Origin: Pseudomonadota bacterium
GTDB taxonomy: Bacteria; Pseudomonadota; Alphaproteobacteria; UBA1280; RI-95
Length of the DNA: 36,953 nucleotides
Direction of reading: 5' to 3'
NCBI GenBank assembly: GCA_016125375.1
Contig: WGLU01000003.1
Coordinates: 1 to 36,953 of the forward strand
The position numbers were made by a program, and so were the translations under genes. This document shows positions 1 through 6,270 of this stretch, piece after piece (position 1 is the first letter of the stretch; every line of letters starts with the position of its first letter). The notes under the pieces were generated by a model that saw only the letters and a program-made list of their open reading frames with translations, searched no databases and had not been told where the DNA came from.

Positions 1-751
1 CAAACGTCACCGCAATAATCGGCACCGGCGGCTTGGCACCGCACATGCCAACAACCTTGACCGTCGGCTCCTCCCACTTGAAACAGTCGTCCCAGTTCAT
101 CGTCTCCTTGAAATTCGCATCACTCTCGCTGCCCAGGCCATCGCCGGCACATTGGCCACTGCGCATGGCTTCAACCATTTGCGGGTCAACAGCGCCTGTA
201 CCATCAATGGCACCCTGGGCACCGCCGAGTAGTTGTTCGACGGAGTAAGGTTGGCGACCGTTTTCTTTTTGAATCATTGCACCCATGACAGAAGCAAGAA
301 CCTGCGGATTGTTAAAGTCCGGGCGGCTGTTTACCGGGATGCCGGTTTTGGAGCTTACGAAGTTCGCATAGGCCGAGGTGTTGTTCTCGCTCGGCGGAGC
401 CCAGGTGTAGATATAGCAGTACAGCGTTTGTTGTTGGCAGTTGCTGTTCAAACGGCCTGGCGAGTTCTGGTAGCGTCGCAGCAGGCCACCCATAGCGGCA
501 AGACCGGACTCGGGTGTGGCAAATGTTTTGAACCGGCTGTCGGCGCCGTTGATCTCCCCTGACCACAGGGAGTTGGTTTTAACAATGTTGCCGGGGTTGT
601 TGTTACGCAGGCCGCGCGGTGCACTGGGGTTGCCAAAATACTGACCGCTGCCGTTACCACCTACCTGACAGGATGGTGTTGTATCGGCGCGTGCCGGTGT
701 GACTGTGGCGGCCAAAAAAATAAGCGCGGACGTAAGGAGAGTGGTTTTCAT
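1..751 (-). CDS. Exported lysozyme-like protein with RNNNPGNI motif (3' end outside window)
   Basis: This frame stays open to the window edge, giving the first 250 residues of a longer protein. Residues 1-22 form a signal peptide ending in PARA, so the product is exported. Residues 46-95 carry RGLRNNNPGNIV, then W-S-G, an RFKTF segment and a GLAAM-x-x-LLRRY helix. This pattern is known from virion-associated and conjugation-associated peptidoglycan-active proteins of the PRD1 P5/lysozyme-like type. Family assignment is therefore from motif only. After residue 215 a Cys-rich stretch (C223, C237) with PPVPIIAVTF starts a second region that I cannot identify. The start codon lies 12 nt after the stop of the upstream gene on the same strand, so the two are probably co-transcribed. 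A role in local wall opening for a pilus or secretion machine is inference. Confidence 0.7.
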   Translation of the reverse strand, partial: MKTTLLTSALIFLAATVTPARADTTPSCQVGGNGSGQYFGNPSAPRGLRNNNPGNIVKTNSLWSGEINGADSRFKTFATPESGLAAMGGLLRRYQNSPGRLNSNCQQQTLYCYIYTWAPPSENNTSAYANFVSSKTGIPVNSRPDFNNPQVLASVMGAMIQKENGRQPYSVEQLLGGAQGAIDGTGAVDPQMVEAMRSGQCAGDGLGSESDANFKETMNWDDCFKWEEPTVKVVGMCGAKPPVPIIAVTF

Positions 752-763
752 AGCCATCCCCCC

Positions 764-1321
764 TTACTGTCCGCGCTGCAGGGCTGTGCCCTGCCAGTTG
801 TAATACGCGAAGTTGTCATCGTACAGCTGACGACCGGTCACGTTGTCGATGAGCGTGACGGTTTGCACGTAGATGACGTTCTTGCGCTGATCCGCGTCTG
901 TTGCGGCGGTCAGCACCTTGGTGCCGAAATCCGACGCCAGTTTGGTCAGCTCCTGGCCGTCCTGGCGGTAGATATCGATACGGCAACCGTGGTTGTTGCA
1001 GGCGGCATCGTCCTCGACCAGCACAAACAGCTCGGGCTGATCATCACCATCGATGTCGGCAGTGCCGGTCATCAGGTGTTCCGGTGCAACATCCCTGTAC
1101 AGAGGGGCCAGCAGATCGCGCAGGCTATTGTCCCGGACATAGTCGAACGTTATCGTATCGGTGATGGTGTGGGCGGTATTACCCGCCAGACCCAGTCCGG
1201 CACGTTCACGGTCGATTTGCTCGTTTGCGGCACAGGCGCTGGACATGCTGGCGACAGCAATCACGGCTGCTGCCAGAATCGTCCGCACACAAGTGCGAGG
1301 TTGAAGCGTAAACATGGTCAT
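764..1321 (-). CDS. Small exported protein with an FG-GAP-like acidic motif
   Basis: The 185-aa product begins with a basic and hydrophobic signal sequence ending near SSACAAN. A lipobox reading (SSAC) is possible but poor, because residue -3 is Ser. The mature part contains DIDGDDQPELFVLVEDD, which resembles the Ca-binding DxDGDxxxE loop of FG-GAP/VCBS repeats. A CNNHGC pair follows and could form a disulfide. Two ATGs compete: GGGGAG is only 2 nt before the first but 8 nt before the second, so translation may start at 1315 (MFTLQPR). It lies 12 nt upstream of the lysozyme-like gene, and a promoter candidate sits at 1456-1483. I do not recognise the family; a periplasmic partner of the downstream protein is inference. 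Confidence 0.7.
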   Translation of the reverse strand: MTMFTLQPRTCVRTILAAAVIAVASMSSACAANEQIDRERAGLGLAGNTAHTITDTITFDYVRDNSLRDLLAPLYRDVAPEHLMTGTADIDGDDQPELFVLVEDDAACNNHGCRIDIYRQDGQELTKLASDFGTKVLTAATDADQRKNVIYVQTVTLIDNVTGRQLYDDNFAYYNWQGTALQRGQ

Positions 1322-1455
1322 AACTCCCCAAAAGGTTTGGCAATGACTCCTAAAGAGTCGTGGTATGCCGAAGCAGATGGCTCATTTCCGTCCCAATCGG
1401 AAAAACATATTTTGATATGGGGTGGCGGCGCTGCCAGTTAAAGTGTTTTTGTGAT

Positions 1456-1483
1456 TTTATAGTAAAAACAATGGCTTTAACAA
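1456..1483 (-). promoter_or_regulatory. Candidate sigma70-type promoter for the 1321-1 unit
   Basis: On the minus strand TTGTTA and TATAAA are separated by 16 nt, about 135 nt upstream of the first ORF of the unit. A 5-bp inverted repeat (GACTC/GAGTC, 1345-1359) lies between this site and the gene. The rest of the 220-nt gap between 1322 and 1541 shows no ORF. Assigned from consensus similarity only. Confidence 0.35.
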
Positions 1484-1495
1484 CGCCCAATCCAT

Positions 1496-1522
1496 AAAAA
1501 AGCCCCACCGCAAGGGTGGGGC
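1496..1522 (-). terminator. Rho-independent terminator after the 134-aa gene
   Basis: An 8-bp GC stem (GCCCCACC/GGTGGGGC) with a short loop is followed on the minus strand by six T residues. It lies about 20 nt past the stop of the 1542-1946 gene and separates that gene from the unit below it. Confidence 0.85.
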
Positions 1523-1541
1523 AGGGGTCGGGAAGAAGGTC

Positions 1542-1946
1542 TTACCAGGGGGTTGTTTCCTGATAACGCTCGAACGGCGTAGGTTGCACCAGGTCGTCCA
1601 GCAGGCGCATCATGCGGTAATCCAACGCCTGAACAGCAACCTCTGCTTTACGTACGTTGGGGGCATTGCGCCAGGTTGCATTGCGTACATCATTCATAAA
1701 TTCGTTCATGCGGCCACACATGCGGTGTGTGTCGGGGCCGCCAACCAGCGGGATTTCCCATTTGGAGGCGAGCAGCGGGTCAACGCGGCGTAAATCTTCC
1801 AGTGTGCGGGCCAGGAACAGATTGATGCGGTTCTTGCGCAGCGCACGGGCAATCAGGCCACGCAATGTGCTGTTCATTGTAACCGCCGGACCATCGGCCG
1901 CGACGTCTTTTGTGGTGCTGCTGTAGAGTGTCACAACTTGCTGCAT
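1542..1946 (-). CDS. Unknown 134-aa soluble protein
   Basis: The frame can be extended to 2006, but a strong Shine-Dalgarno (GGAGGA, complement of 1954-1959) lies 8 nt before the ATG at 1946. I therefore start at MQQVVTLYSS. The product has no signal peptide or membrane helix. It is rich in Arg, Leu and Asp and looks helical, for example around ARALRKNRINLFLARTLEDL. A single Cys occurs in HRMCGRMNEF, and the C-terminus is acidic. I recognise no family. The gene is monocistronic: it has its own terminator downstream, and divergent dsbB begins about 175 nt upstream. Coding status rests on the ribosome-binding site, the terminator and the absence of a better frame opposite. Confidence 0.65.
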   Translation of the reverse strand: MQQVVTLYSSTTKDVAADGPAVTMNSTLRGLIARALRKNRINLFLARTLEDLRRVDPLLASKWEIPLVGGPDTHRMCGRMNEFMNDVRNATWRNAPNVRKAEVAVQALDYRMMRLLDDLVQPTPFERYQETTPW

Positions 1947-2045
1947 CAACCTATCCTCCATCAACCTGTTGCCAATCTTCTGCTTCCCTCTGCGTCTGTC
2001 TGGCATGTGGCGCGTTTAAGAAAAAGTGGGGTGGCATTGGCCCCA

Positions 2046-2074
2046 TTCAAGTGGGTAGATGTTTTTTTTATAAA
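2046..2074 (+). promoter_or_regulatory. Candidate promoter for dsbB
   Basis: TTCAAG and TATAAA are separated by 17 nt, with the -10 element about 49 nt before the dsbB start. The -10 is good and the -35 poor (3 of 6). It lies in the divergent gap between the 134-aa gene and dsbB. Confidence 0.35.
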
Positions 2075-2122
2075 AACCCTGCCAGACTTGGCCAAATCAG
2101 GGAAAAAGCGTAGGATAAAAGA

Positions 2123-2644
2123 ATGATGAGAAAATTGGTTTCGACATTTTTTGCATTGCCGCCCCGTGTCGTTATTGGGGTGTTTGCGGCGGGCTCTCTA
2201 GCACTGGTCGGCATGGCCTTTGTGCTGGAGTACGGATTTGGTGCACTACCCTGTCATATGTGCTGGTTACAGCGGTACGGGCATTGGGCCATGGCAGGTA
2301 TTGCTACGGTATCGTTTGTTCTGCCGCGTCTCGTTCCTCCTTTGTGGGGGTTGGCAGGTACGCTTGCCGCAGCGGGATATGGGTTGTATGTTGCGGTCTA
2401 TCAGATACTGGTTCAGAACAAGATTCTGCCTTTACCTGAGGGTTGTGCCAGTGCCGGTCTCAAAATCGAGGCCAATGTGCAGGATTTTCTGGCAGCGCTT
2501 CAACACCCCGTGGTTGCGCCGTCCTGTGACCGGGTGGATTTTACATTATTAGGGTTTAGTCTGGCGGAATGGAATACGATCACCATGCTGGGCGTACTTG
2601 TTGTCGGCGGTGTCTTCCTGTGCCGCTGGTATAAAAATAAATAG
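2123..2644 (+). CDS. dsbB: Disulfide bond formation protein DsbB
   Basis: An inner-membrane quinone reductase that reoxidises periplasmic DsbA. The 173-aa protein has four predicted membrane helices. The first periplasmic loop carries the redox pair PCHMC (Cys44, Cys47), followed by the family's W-L-Q-R-Y. The second loop carries the other pair, Cys108 and Cys135, and then LLGFSLAEWN, which matches the conserved (L/F)LG-S-AeWN signature. All four functional cysteines are present, so it should be active. Two adjacent ATGs are possible starts, preceded by AGGATAAAAGA. A MazG-like gene follows after 11 nt and is probably co-transcribed. No dsbA lies in the window. Disulfide formation fits the many Cys-containing exported proteins nearby. 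Confidence 0.93.
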   Translation: MMRKLVSTFFALPPRVVIGVFAAGSLALVGMAFVLEYGFGALPCHMCWLQRYGHWAMAGIATVSFVLPRLVPPLWGLAGTLAAAGYGLYVAVYQILVQNKILPLPEGCASAGLKIEANVQDFLAALQHPVVAPSCDRVDFTLLGFSLAEWNTITMLGVLVVGGVFLCRWYKNK

Positions 2645-2655
2645 AGGATATTCCC

Positions 2656-3021
2656 ATGACCATTGAAACACTGATGAAAGCAGACAGTGTCAGCCTGTCC
2701 GACTACCAGAAATGGACCCTGTCCACAGCAATTTATCCGGATGCTGGCAAAGGCACGCTGCCTGAACTGATGTACTGCGCGCTGGGCCTGAGCGGCGAGG
2801 CTGGTGAAGTTGCCAACTATGTCAAGAAACTCCAACGTGATGGTGATAGTGCCGAACTGCGCGCCGCTGTTGCCAAGGAGCTTGGGGACGTTATGTGGTA
2901 TGCAGCCCGTCTGGCATCTGCCCTTGGGGTGGATTTGCAGCAAACCATCAGCGAGAACAAGGCCAAGTTGGAAAGCCGCAAGGCGCGCGGCGCGATTGGT
3001 GGCAGCGGCGACAACCGCTAA
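2656..3021 (+). CDS. MazG-like nucleotide pyrophosphohydrolase
   Basis: The 121-aa product is a single all-alpha NTP pyrophosphatase domain of the MazG-like type, whose members hydrolyse (d)NTPs to (d)NMP and PPi. The metal-binding helices are visible: GLSGEAGEVANYVKK (an ExxE-type motif) and KELGDVMWYAARLA (an ExxD-type motif). The C-terminus, KLESRKARGAIGGSGDNR, closely matches the family's usual RG-x-x-x-G-x-GDNR ending. It lacks the tandem duplication of full-length E. coli-type MazG, so it belongs to the short single-domain branch. The start is preceded by AGAGGATATT. Cytosolic nucleotide-pool cleaning is the likely role; the substrate cannot be read from the sequence. No toxin-antitoxin partner is adjacent. 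Confidence 0.88.
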   Translation: MTIETLMKADSVSLSDYQKWTLSTAIYPDAGKGTLPELMYCALGLSGEAGEVANYVKKLQRDGDSAELRAAVAKELGDVMWYAARLASALGVDLQQTISENKAKLESRKARGAIGGSGDNR

Positions 3022-3039
3022 AGCCTGTACAACGCAAAA

Positions 3040-3064
3040 GAACCCCCGCCAATGGCGGGGGTTC
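3040..3064. terminator. Terminator hairpin between convergent genes
   Basis: A perfect 11-bp stem (GAACCCCCGCC/GGCGGGGGTTC) with an AAT loop lies between the convergent stops at 3021 and 3074. A T-rich tract follows only on the minus-strand side (TTTTGCGTT), so it should work best for the secreted-protein gene, and possibly in both directions. Confidence 0.75.
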
Positions 3065-3073
3065 AGTCGTTTG

Positions 3074-3706
3074 TCAGGGTTTGTAGACGCCACGTTCCTT
3101 CTGCAGCATCACAGACAGGGTGTACTTGATGTCAGCCCAGTTGTTGATGAACTGCGCGCGGATGTGGTCACGGCTGGCACCTGTCGGCAGAGGTACCTTT
3201 TCGGTGAACTCGTGCCCCAGGGACGTATAGCCCGTCAGCTTGTTCGACGAATAGGCGACCAGCTGGCAGGCTTCGCCGTGGACCGTCCCCTCGGCCGTGT
3301 TGGTCATGGCAGGGGCCGGGCGCGTGATGGCGCAGATCTGCGACAGGGTGACCAGTCGCAGCAGGTTGGTGATCTCGCGGCCGCTGGCCACCCAGTCCTG
3401 CATGGCGGGCAGGCCGTGGGCTTTCAGCACCGGATTGAGGGCCAACACCACCGGAACCGGCACGGTGCCTTCGAGGCCGCCATGCTGGAGCAGGATGTGC
3501 TCGCCGCCGGAACCGCTGCCCTGATTGGGCGCCGGTTGGGCGGGTTGCTTGTTGGGGGTGGTGGACCAGTCGGTGTTCGGGTCGACGCGATGCAGCGTGG
3601 TGCTGTCACCGGGCGAGGGCTGGTTCCAGTCGATCGACTGAGCGAGGGCAGGCTGGGCCAGCGAAAGCATGAGCGCGAATGCGCCCAAAGCGATCTTAAG
3701 GGTCAT
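3074..3706 (-). CDS. Secreted protein of unknown function
   Basis: The 210-aa product starts with a clear signal peptide (residues 1-22, cut after PALA). A low-complexity linker rich in Gln, Pro, Ser and Gly follows (about 35-70), then a globular part. That part contains two Cys (in SQICAIT and GEACQLV), likely a disulfide, and a basic C-terminal helix (SVMLQKERGVYKP). GGAGGT four nt before the ATG supports the start. No known domain is recognised. The gene is the last of a minus-strand series (lipoprotein, prolyl aminopeptidase, this gene) and ends in a terminator. It uses mostly G/C-ending codons, more so than its neighbours, which hints at high expression. The 80-nt gap upstream holds a perfect inverted repeat. 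Confidence 0.8.
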   Translation of the reverse strand: MTLKIALGAFALMLSLAQPALAQSIDWNQPSPGDSTTLHRVDPNTDWSTTPNKQPAQPAPNQGSGSGGEHILLQHGGLEGTVPVPVVLALNPVLKAHGLPAMQDWVASGREITNLLRLVTLSQICAITRPAPAMTNTAEGTVHGEACQLVAYSSNKLTGYTSLGHEFTEKVPLPTGASRDHIRAQFINNWADIKYTLSVMLQKERGVYKP

Positions 3707-3742
3707 AACGACCTCCGTGGGTAAGAGAAACGGGAAGAAGAT

Positions 3743-3757
3743 ACGTATAGAGTACGT
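3743..3757. promoter_or_regulatory. Inverted repeat upstream of the secreted-protein gene
   Basis: ACGTA and TACGT flank a 5-nt spacer in the only gap before the gene at 3706, about 37 nt upstream of its start. The position suits an operator or a promoter-overlapping site. No convincing -35/-10 pair could be fixed here. Confidence 0.3.
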
Positions 3758-3786
3758 GCTAGAGATATGGGATTTTTAGGCGTGTT

Positions 3787-4716
3787 TTACAAGATGTGCA
3801 GGATTTCCGTCATTTTAGAGATGATGCCTGGTTCCCACTGGCTGTGTCCTGCATCAGGGATGATATGCAACTGACTGGCAGGCCATGCTTTGTGCAGCTT
3901 CCAGGCCGCGCTCATGGGGCAAATCATGTCATAACGGCCATGGACGATATGACCGGGCAGGTGGGCTATTTTATCCATGTTGGCGATGATGGGCCTATCT
4001 GCCAGAAAGAAGTCATTCGCTGCATAATGGCAGAAAAGTCGCGCGACAGATAAAAGGGTGGCCGGATCTTTGCGAATCTCGGCAATGTCGTCCAAGGGTA
4101 GTCTGAGGGCAGAAATGGCCGTATCCCAAACATTGAATTGTTTTGCGGCTTCCAGCTCTACAGACGAATCGCCGCAGTTCAGGCGGTGGCTGTAGGCAGC
4201 CATCATGTCGTGCCGTTCGGCCGATGGAATAAACGCCTCATAATCCTCCCACCAGTCCGGGAACAGATGGTGCGTGCCTGCCTGCACAAACCAGTCGGCG
4301 CCTGAGCGTTCCGCAAGGGATACCCCCCTCAGGAGGAGGTGTGTCACCTGCTCCGGATAGGTCTGCGCGTAGGCGAGTGCCAGCGCCGAACCCCACGACA
4401 CGCCTGTCACAGCCCATTTGTTCAAACCGAAGTGCAGACGCAGGCGGTTGATGTCTTCCGCAAGATTGGGAGTGGTATTGTCCTTGAGCTCCGCATACGG
4501 CGTGCTACGTCCCGCACCGCGCTGGTCAAACAGGAAAGTGTGGAACTTGTCTGGTGGAAAGAGCTGGGTGTATTCCGCCTTGGCTATAAAGCCGGGCCCG
4601 CCATGGAGGAACACAACAGGGATACCGTCAGGATTGCCGCGGCGTTCCCAATACAGGGTGTGAATGTCTGATACGCTCAGGCGCCCGCTGTCCAGAAGAG
4701 GGGCGACAGGATACAT
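3787..4716 (-). CDS. pip: Prolyl aminopeptidase (proline iminopeptidase)
   Basis: An alpha/beta-hydrolase of peptidase family S33 that removes N-terminal proline from peptides. The 309-aa length is typical. The oxyanion-hole motif HGGPG (residues 38-42) and FDQRGAGRS (63-71) are characteristic. The nucleophile elbow is GVSWGS with Ser107, and the probable acid and base are Asp263 (HGRYDMICP) and His291 (DAGHSQWE). The lid segment contains NVWDTAISAL, where the family usually has Trp-Glu for binding the substrate amino group, so Asp replaces Glu. No signal peptide is seen, so it should be cytosolic. It begins 3 nt after the stop of the lipoprotein gene and is clearly co-transcribed with it. 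Confidence 0.9.
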   Translation of the reverse strand: MYPVAPLLDSGRLSVSDIHTLYWERRGNPDGIPVVFLHGGPGFIAKAEYTQLFPPDKFHTFLFDQRGAGRSTPYAELKDNTTPNLAEDINRLRLHFGLNKWAVTGVSWGSALALAYAQTYPEQVTHLLLRGVSLAERSGADWFVQAGTHHLFPDWWEDYEAFIPSAERHDMMAAYSHRLNCGDSSVELEAAKQFNVWDTAISALRLPLDDIAEIRKDPATLLSVARLFCHYAANDFFLADRPIIANMDKIAHLPGHIVHGRYDMICPMSAAWKLHKAWPASQLHIIPDAGHSQWEPGIISKMTEILHIL

Positions 4717-4719
4717 GGT

Positions 4720-5181
4720 TTATTCTGGGCCGATGTTCATATAAACAGTTGTGCCCGACTGCTGATTGCCATCAATGATGATAGCCGTGAACCGGCCTGG
4801 CTTGGCAAAGTACAGAGACGAAACATTAGACTGGAAGGCATTGACCATGGACCAGCCGTTAGAGGCCATCTGGCTTTCGAAAAAGCGGTAGAGGCTGTCC
4901 ACATCGCCGTTGCCTGTCAGCACAATCTTGCCCATGCTCTGGCTCGGGCTGGTGAAAATTACACTCTGCTCGAGGTCGATTTTGTGGCTGGCGGGGATCG
5001 GAATATCCGGGAACGCCTGCAGAATACCTTTTTCAAAGGTCTTGGCATCGGTGACCGTTTCCATCTTGCCGGTTTCGGTCACGCGTTGCGTATCGGGGCG
5101 TTTGTACACCCCGGTCAGGCTAGTGCAGCCTGCGAGGGCGACAGCAAGTACGGCAATAGAGAAAAGACGACCCAACACCAT
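4720..5181 (-). CDS. Small outer-membrane-type lipoprotein
   Basis: The 153-aa product has a lipoprotein signal peptide with a good lipobox (LAGC, Cys19), so it is lipid-anchored in the envelope. The mature part has a short linker and one compact domain. It includes PIPASHKI, SMGKIVLTGNGDVDSLYRFF and MASNGWSMVN, and it ends in a beta strand (TTVYMNIGPE). The pattern of a strand-forming G-x-GDVDSL segment, a helix ending in GW, and final strands resembles small lipoproteins seen in several Gram-negative groups, but I cannot name the family. A promoter with a perfect -35 lies at 5224-5252. It is followed directly by pip, so it heads a lipoprotein-peptidase unit. Confidence 0.8.
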   Translation of the reverse strand: MVLGRLFSIAVLAVALAGCTSLTGVYKRPDTQRVTETGKMETVTDAKTFEKGILQAFPDIPIPASHKIDLEQSVIFTSPSQSMGKIVLTGNGDVDSLYRFFESQMASNGWSMVNAFQSNVSSLYFAKPGRFTAIIIDGNQQSGTTVYMNIGPE

Positions 5182-5223
5182 GAATGTATCCGCTTGTTCT
5201 GGATGTTATTTTTGCTTTTCCCC

Positions 5224-5252
5224 ATTTTGGGCGAATTACCGCGGGCTGTCAA
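5224..5252 (-). promoter_or_regulatory. Promoter of the lipoprotein-pip unit
   Basis: The minus strand reads TTGACA, 17 nt, CAAAAT. The -35 is perfect and the -10 matches 4 of 6. Transcription would start about 35 nt before the lipoprotein ATG. The site occupies most of the 86-nt gap after the Hsp33 gene. Confidence 0.55.
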
Positions 5253-5267
5253 CGTTTTGCACGTGTA

Positions 5268-6203
5268 CTAGCGGTCTTGTTCGTCAGCATCCTCGTCAGT
5301 CTGTGCAAACAGGGCTTCGATATCGTCTTTCAGGAATATCTCGGTCTTGCCGGAGTACTCGTCTGTAACTTCGATTTTGCCATCGTCATCCAGCAGGTCG
5401 ATACAGGTCGCAAGGCCGAGGGATTTAAGGGCGCGGCCCATGCGCTTGCGGTTGGCTTCTTCTTTGAAGTAGAGCTTTTGCGGTTCGAACACACGGATGA
5501 TGTCATCCATACCGAAAAGGCGGATGAGCATGCCTTTCTCGCTTATGCGTTCGGAAAGGATTTCTTCTTCTGTAATGGTGTCCAGCAGCATGTTGAGGCG
5601 GTTCCAATCGTCCTCTTCCAACTCGCCACCACGTTCCGGCATGGCTTGCAGAAATACTGCGGCTGCCGATGTTTTACCTTCTGTCACATTGGTGTAGACG
5701 CGGAAGGATGTACGCAACTGGGCGGACTGCTCGAAGTACGACTCTACCGAGGCGCTGATAGAGGTGGATTTTATCGGCACGAAACTCTGGTAGTTTTCGT
5801 TCTCGCGGCCAAAGTCCACGGTAACGGCAAAAATGCTCTGGTCACCCGTCGCGCGCATAATGTCGTCTTTGGTGATGTCATCACTCTCTTTTTTCGCGTA
5901 GGCGCGCAGGGTGCCTTCCCAGTTGCATTTGGCAATAAGCAACGGCAGCGGGCCGGCACTGTGGACCTGCAGTGTGACATAGGCCTTGCCCTTGAGGTCG
6001 GTTGCAAAACAGACGGCGGATGTGACCAGTTCGGCCATGACGGTTGCCATGTCATTCTCGCCGACTTCAAGACTCGGTACATGGTCGGTAATGTTGTTCA
6101 GGCGCAGCAGCTTGCCGCGAACAGGCACGTTGTCGAACATGAACGGCTGCACAATGCCGTGGTGCGGGCGTTTAGGTTGGCCGGGGCGAATGCGGGTTTC
6201 CAT
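5268..6203 (-). CDS. hslO: Hsp33-family chaperone lacking all four redox-switch cysteines
   Basis: The 311-aa protein aligns by eye with Hsp33 along its length. The N-terminal core has IVQPFMFDNVPVRGKLLRL and LQVHSAGPLPLLIAKC, and the linker region ends in LIRLFGMDDIIRVFEPQ. The C-terminal redox domain normally has CxC and CxxC, which bind zinc and form disulfides under oxidative stress. Here FxCxCSR is replaced by YFKEEANR (Glu248 and Ala250 in the Cys positions) and CEFCG by DEYSG (Asp281 and Ser284). The fold around them is kept, including the final FLKDDIEALF. Zinc-dependent redox activation is therefore not possible in the usual way. An ATG (6203) follows an in-frame TTG (6206), and the ATG is preferred. 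It lies between an exported protein and a lipoprotein gene. Confidence 0.85.
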   Translation of the reverse strand: METRIRPGQPKRPHHGIVQPFMFDNVPVRGKLLRLNNITDHVPSLEVGENDMATVMAELVTSAVCFATDLKGKAYVTLQVHSAGPLPLLIAKCNWEGTLRAYAKKESDDITKDDIMRATGDQSIFAVTVDFGRENENYQSFVPIKSTSISASVESYFEQSAQLRTSFRVYTNVTEGKTSAAAVFLQAMPERGGELEEDDWNRLNMLLDTITEEEILSERISEKGMLIRLFGMDDIIRVFEPQKLYFKEEANRKRMGRALKSLGLATCIDLLDDDGKIEVTDEYSGKTEIFLKDDIEALFAQTDEDADEQDR

Positions 6204-6270
6204 CAAACAATATCTTTCACGTACTCAGGTGGCCGACATACTAGCAAAATTACGCCGCACGTAAAGGGGC

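Noticed and set aside
2804-3724. Plus-strand ORF of 306 aa across the MazG-like gene and the secreted-protein gene
   Set aside because: It overlaps two supported genes and a terminator hairpin and has no recognisable features.
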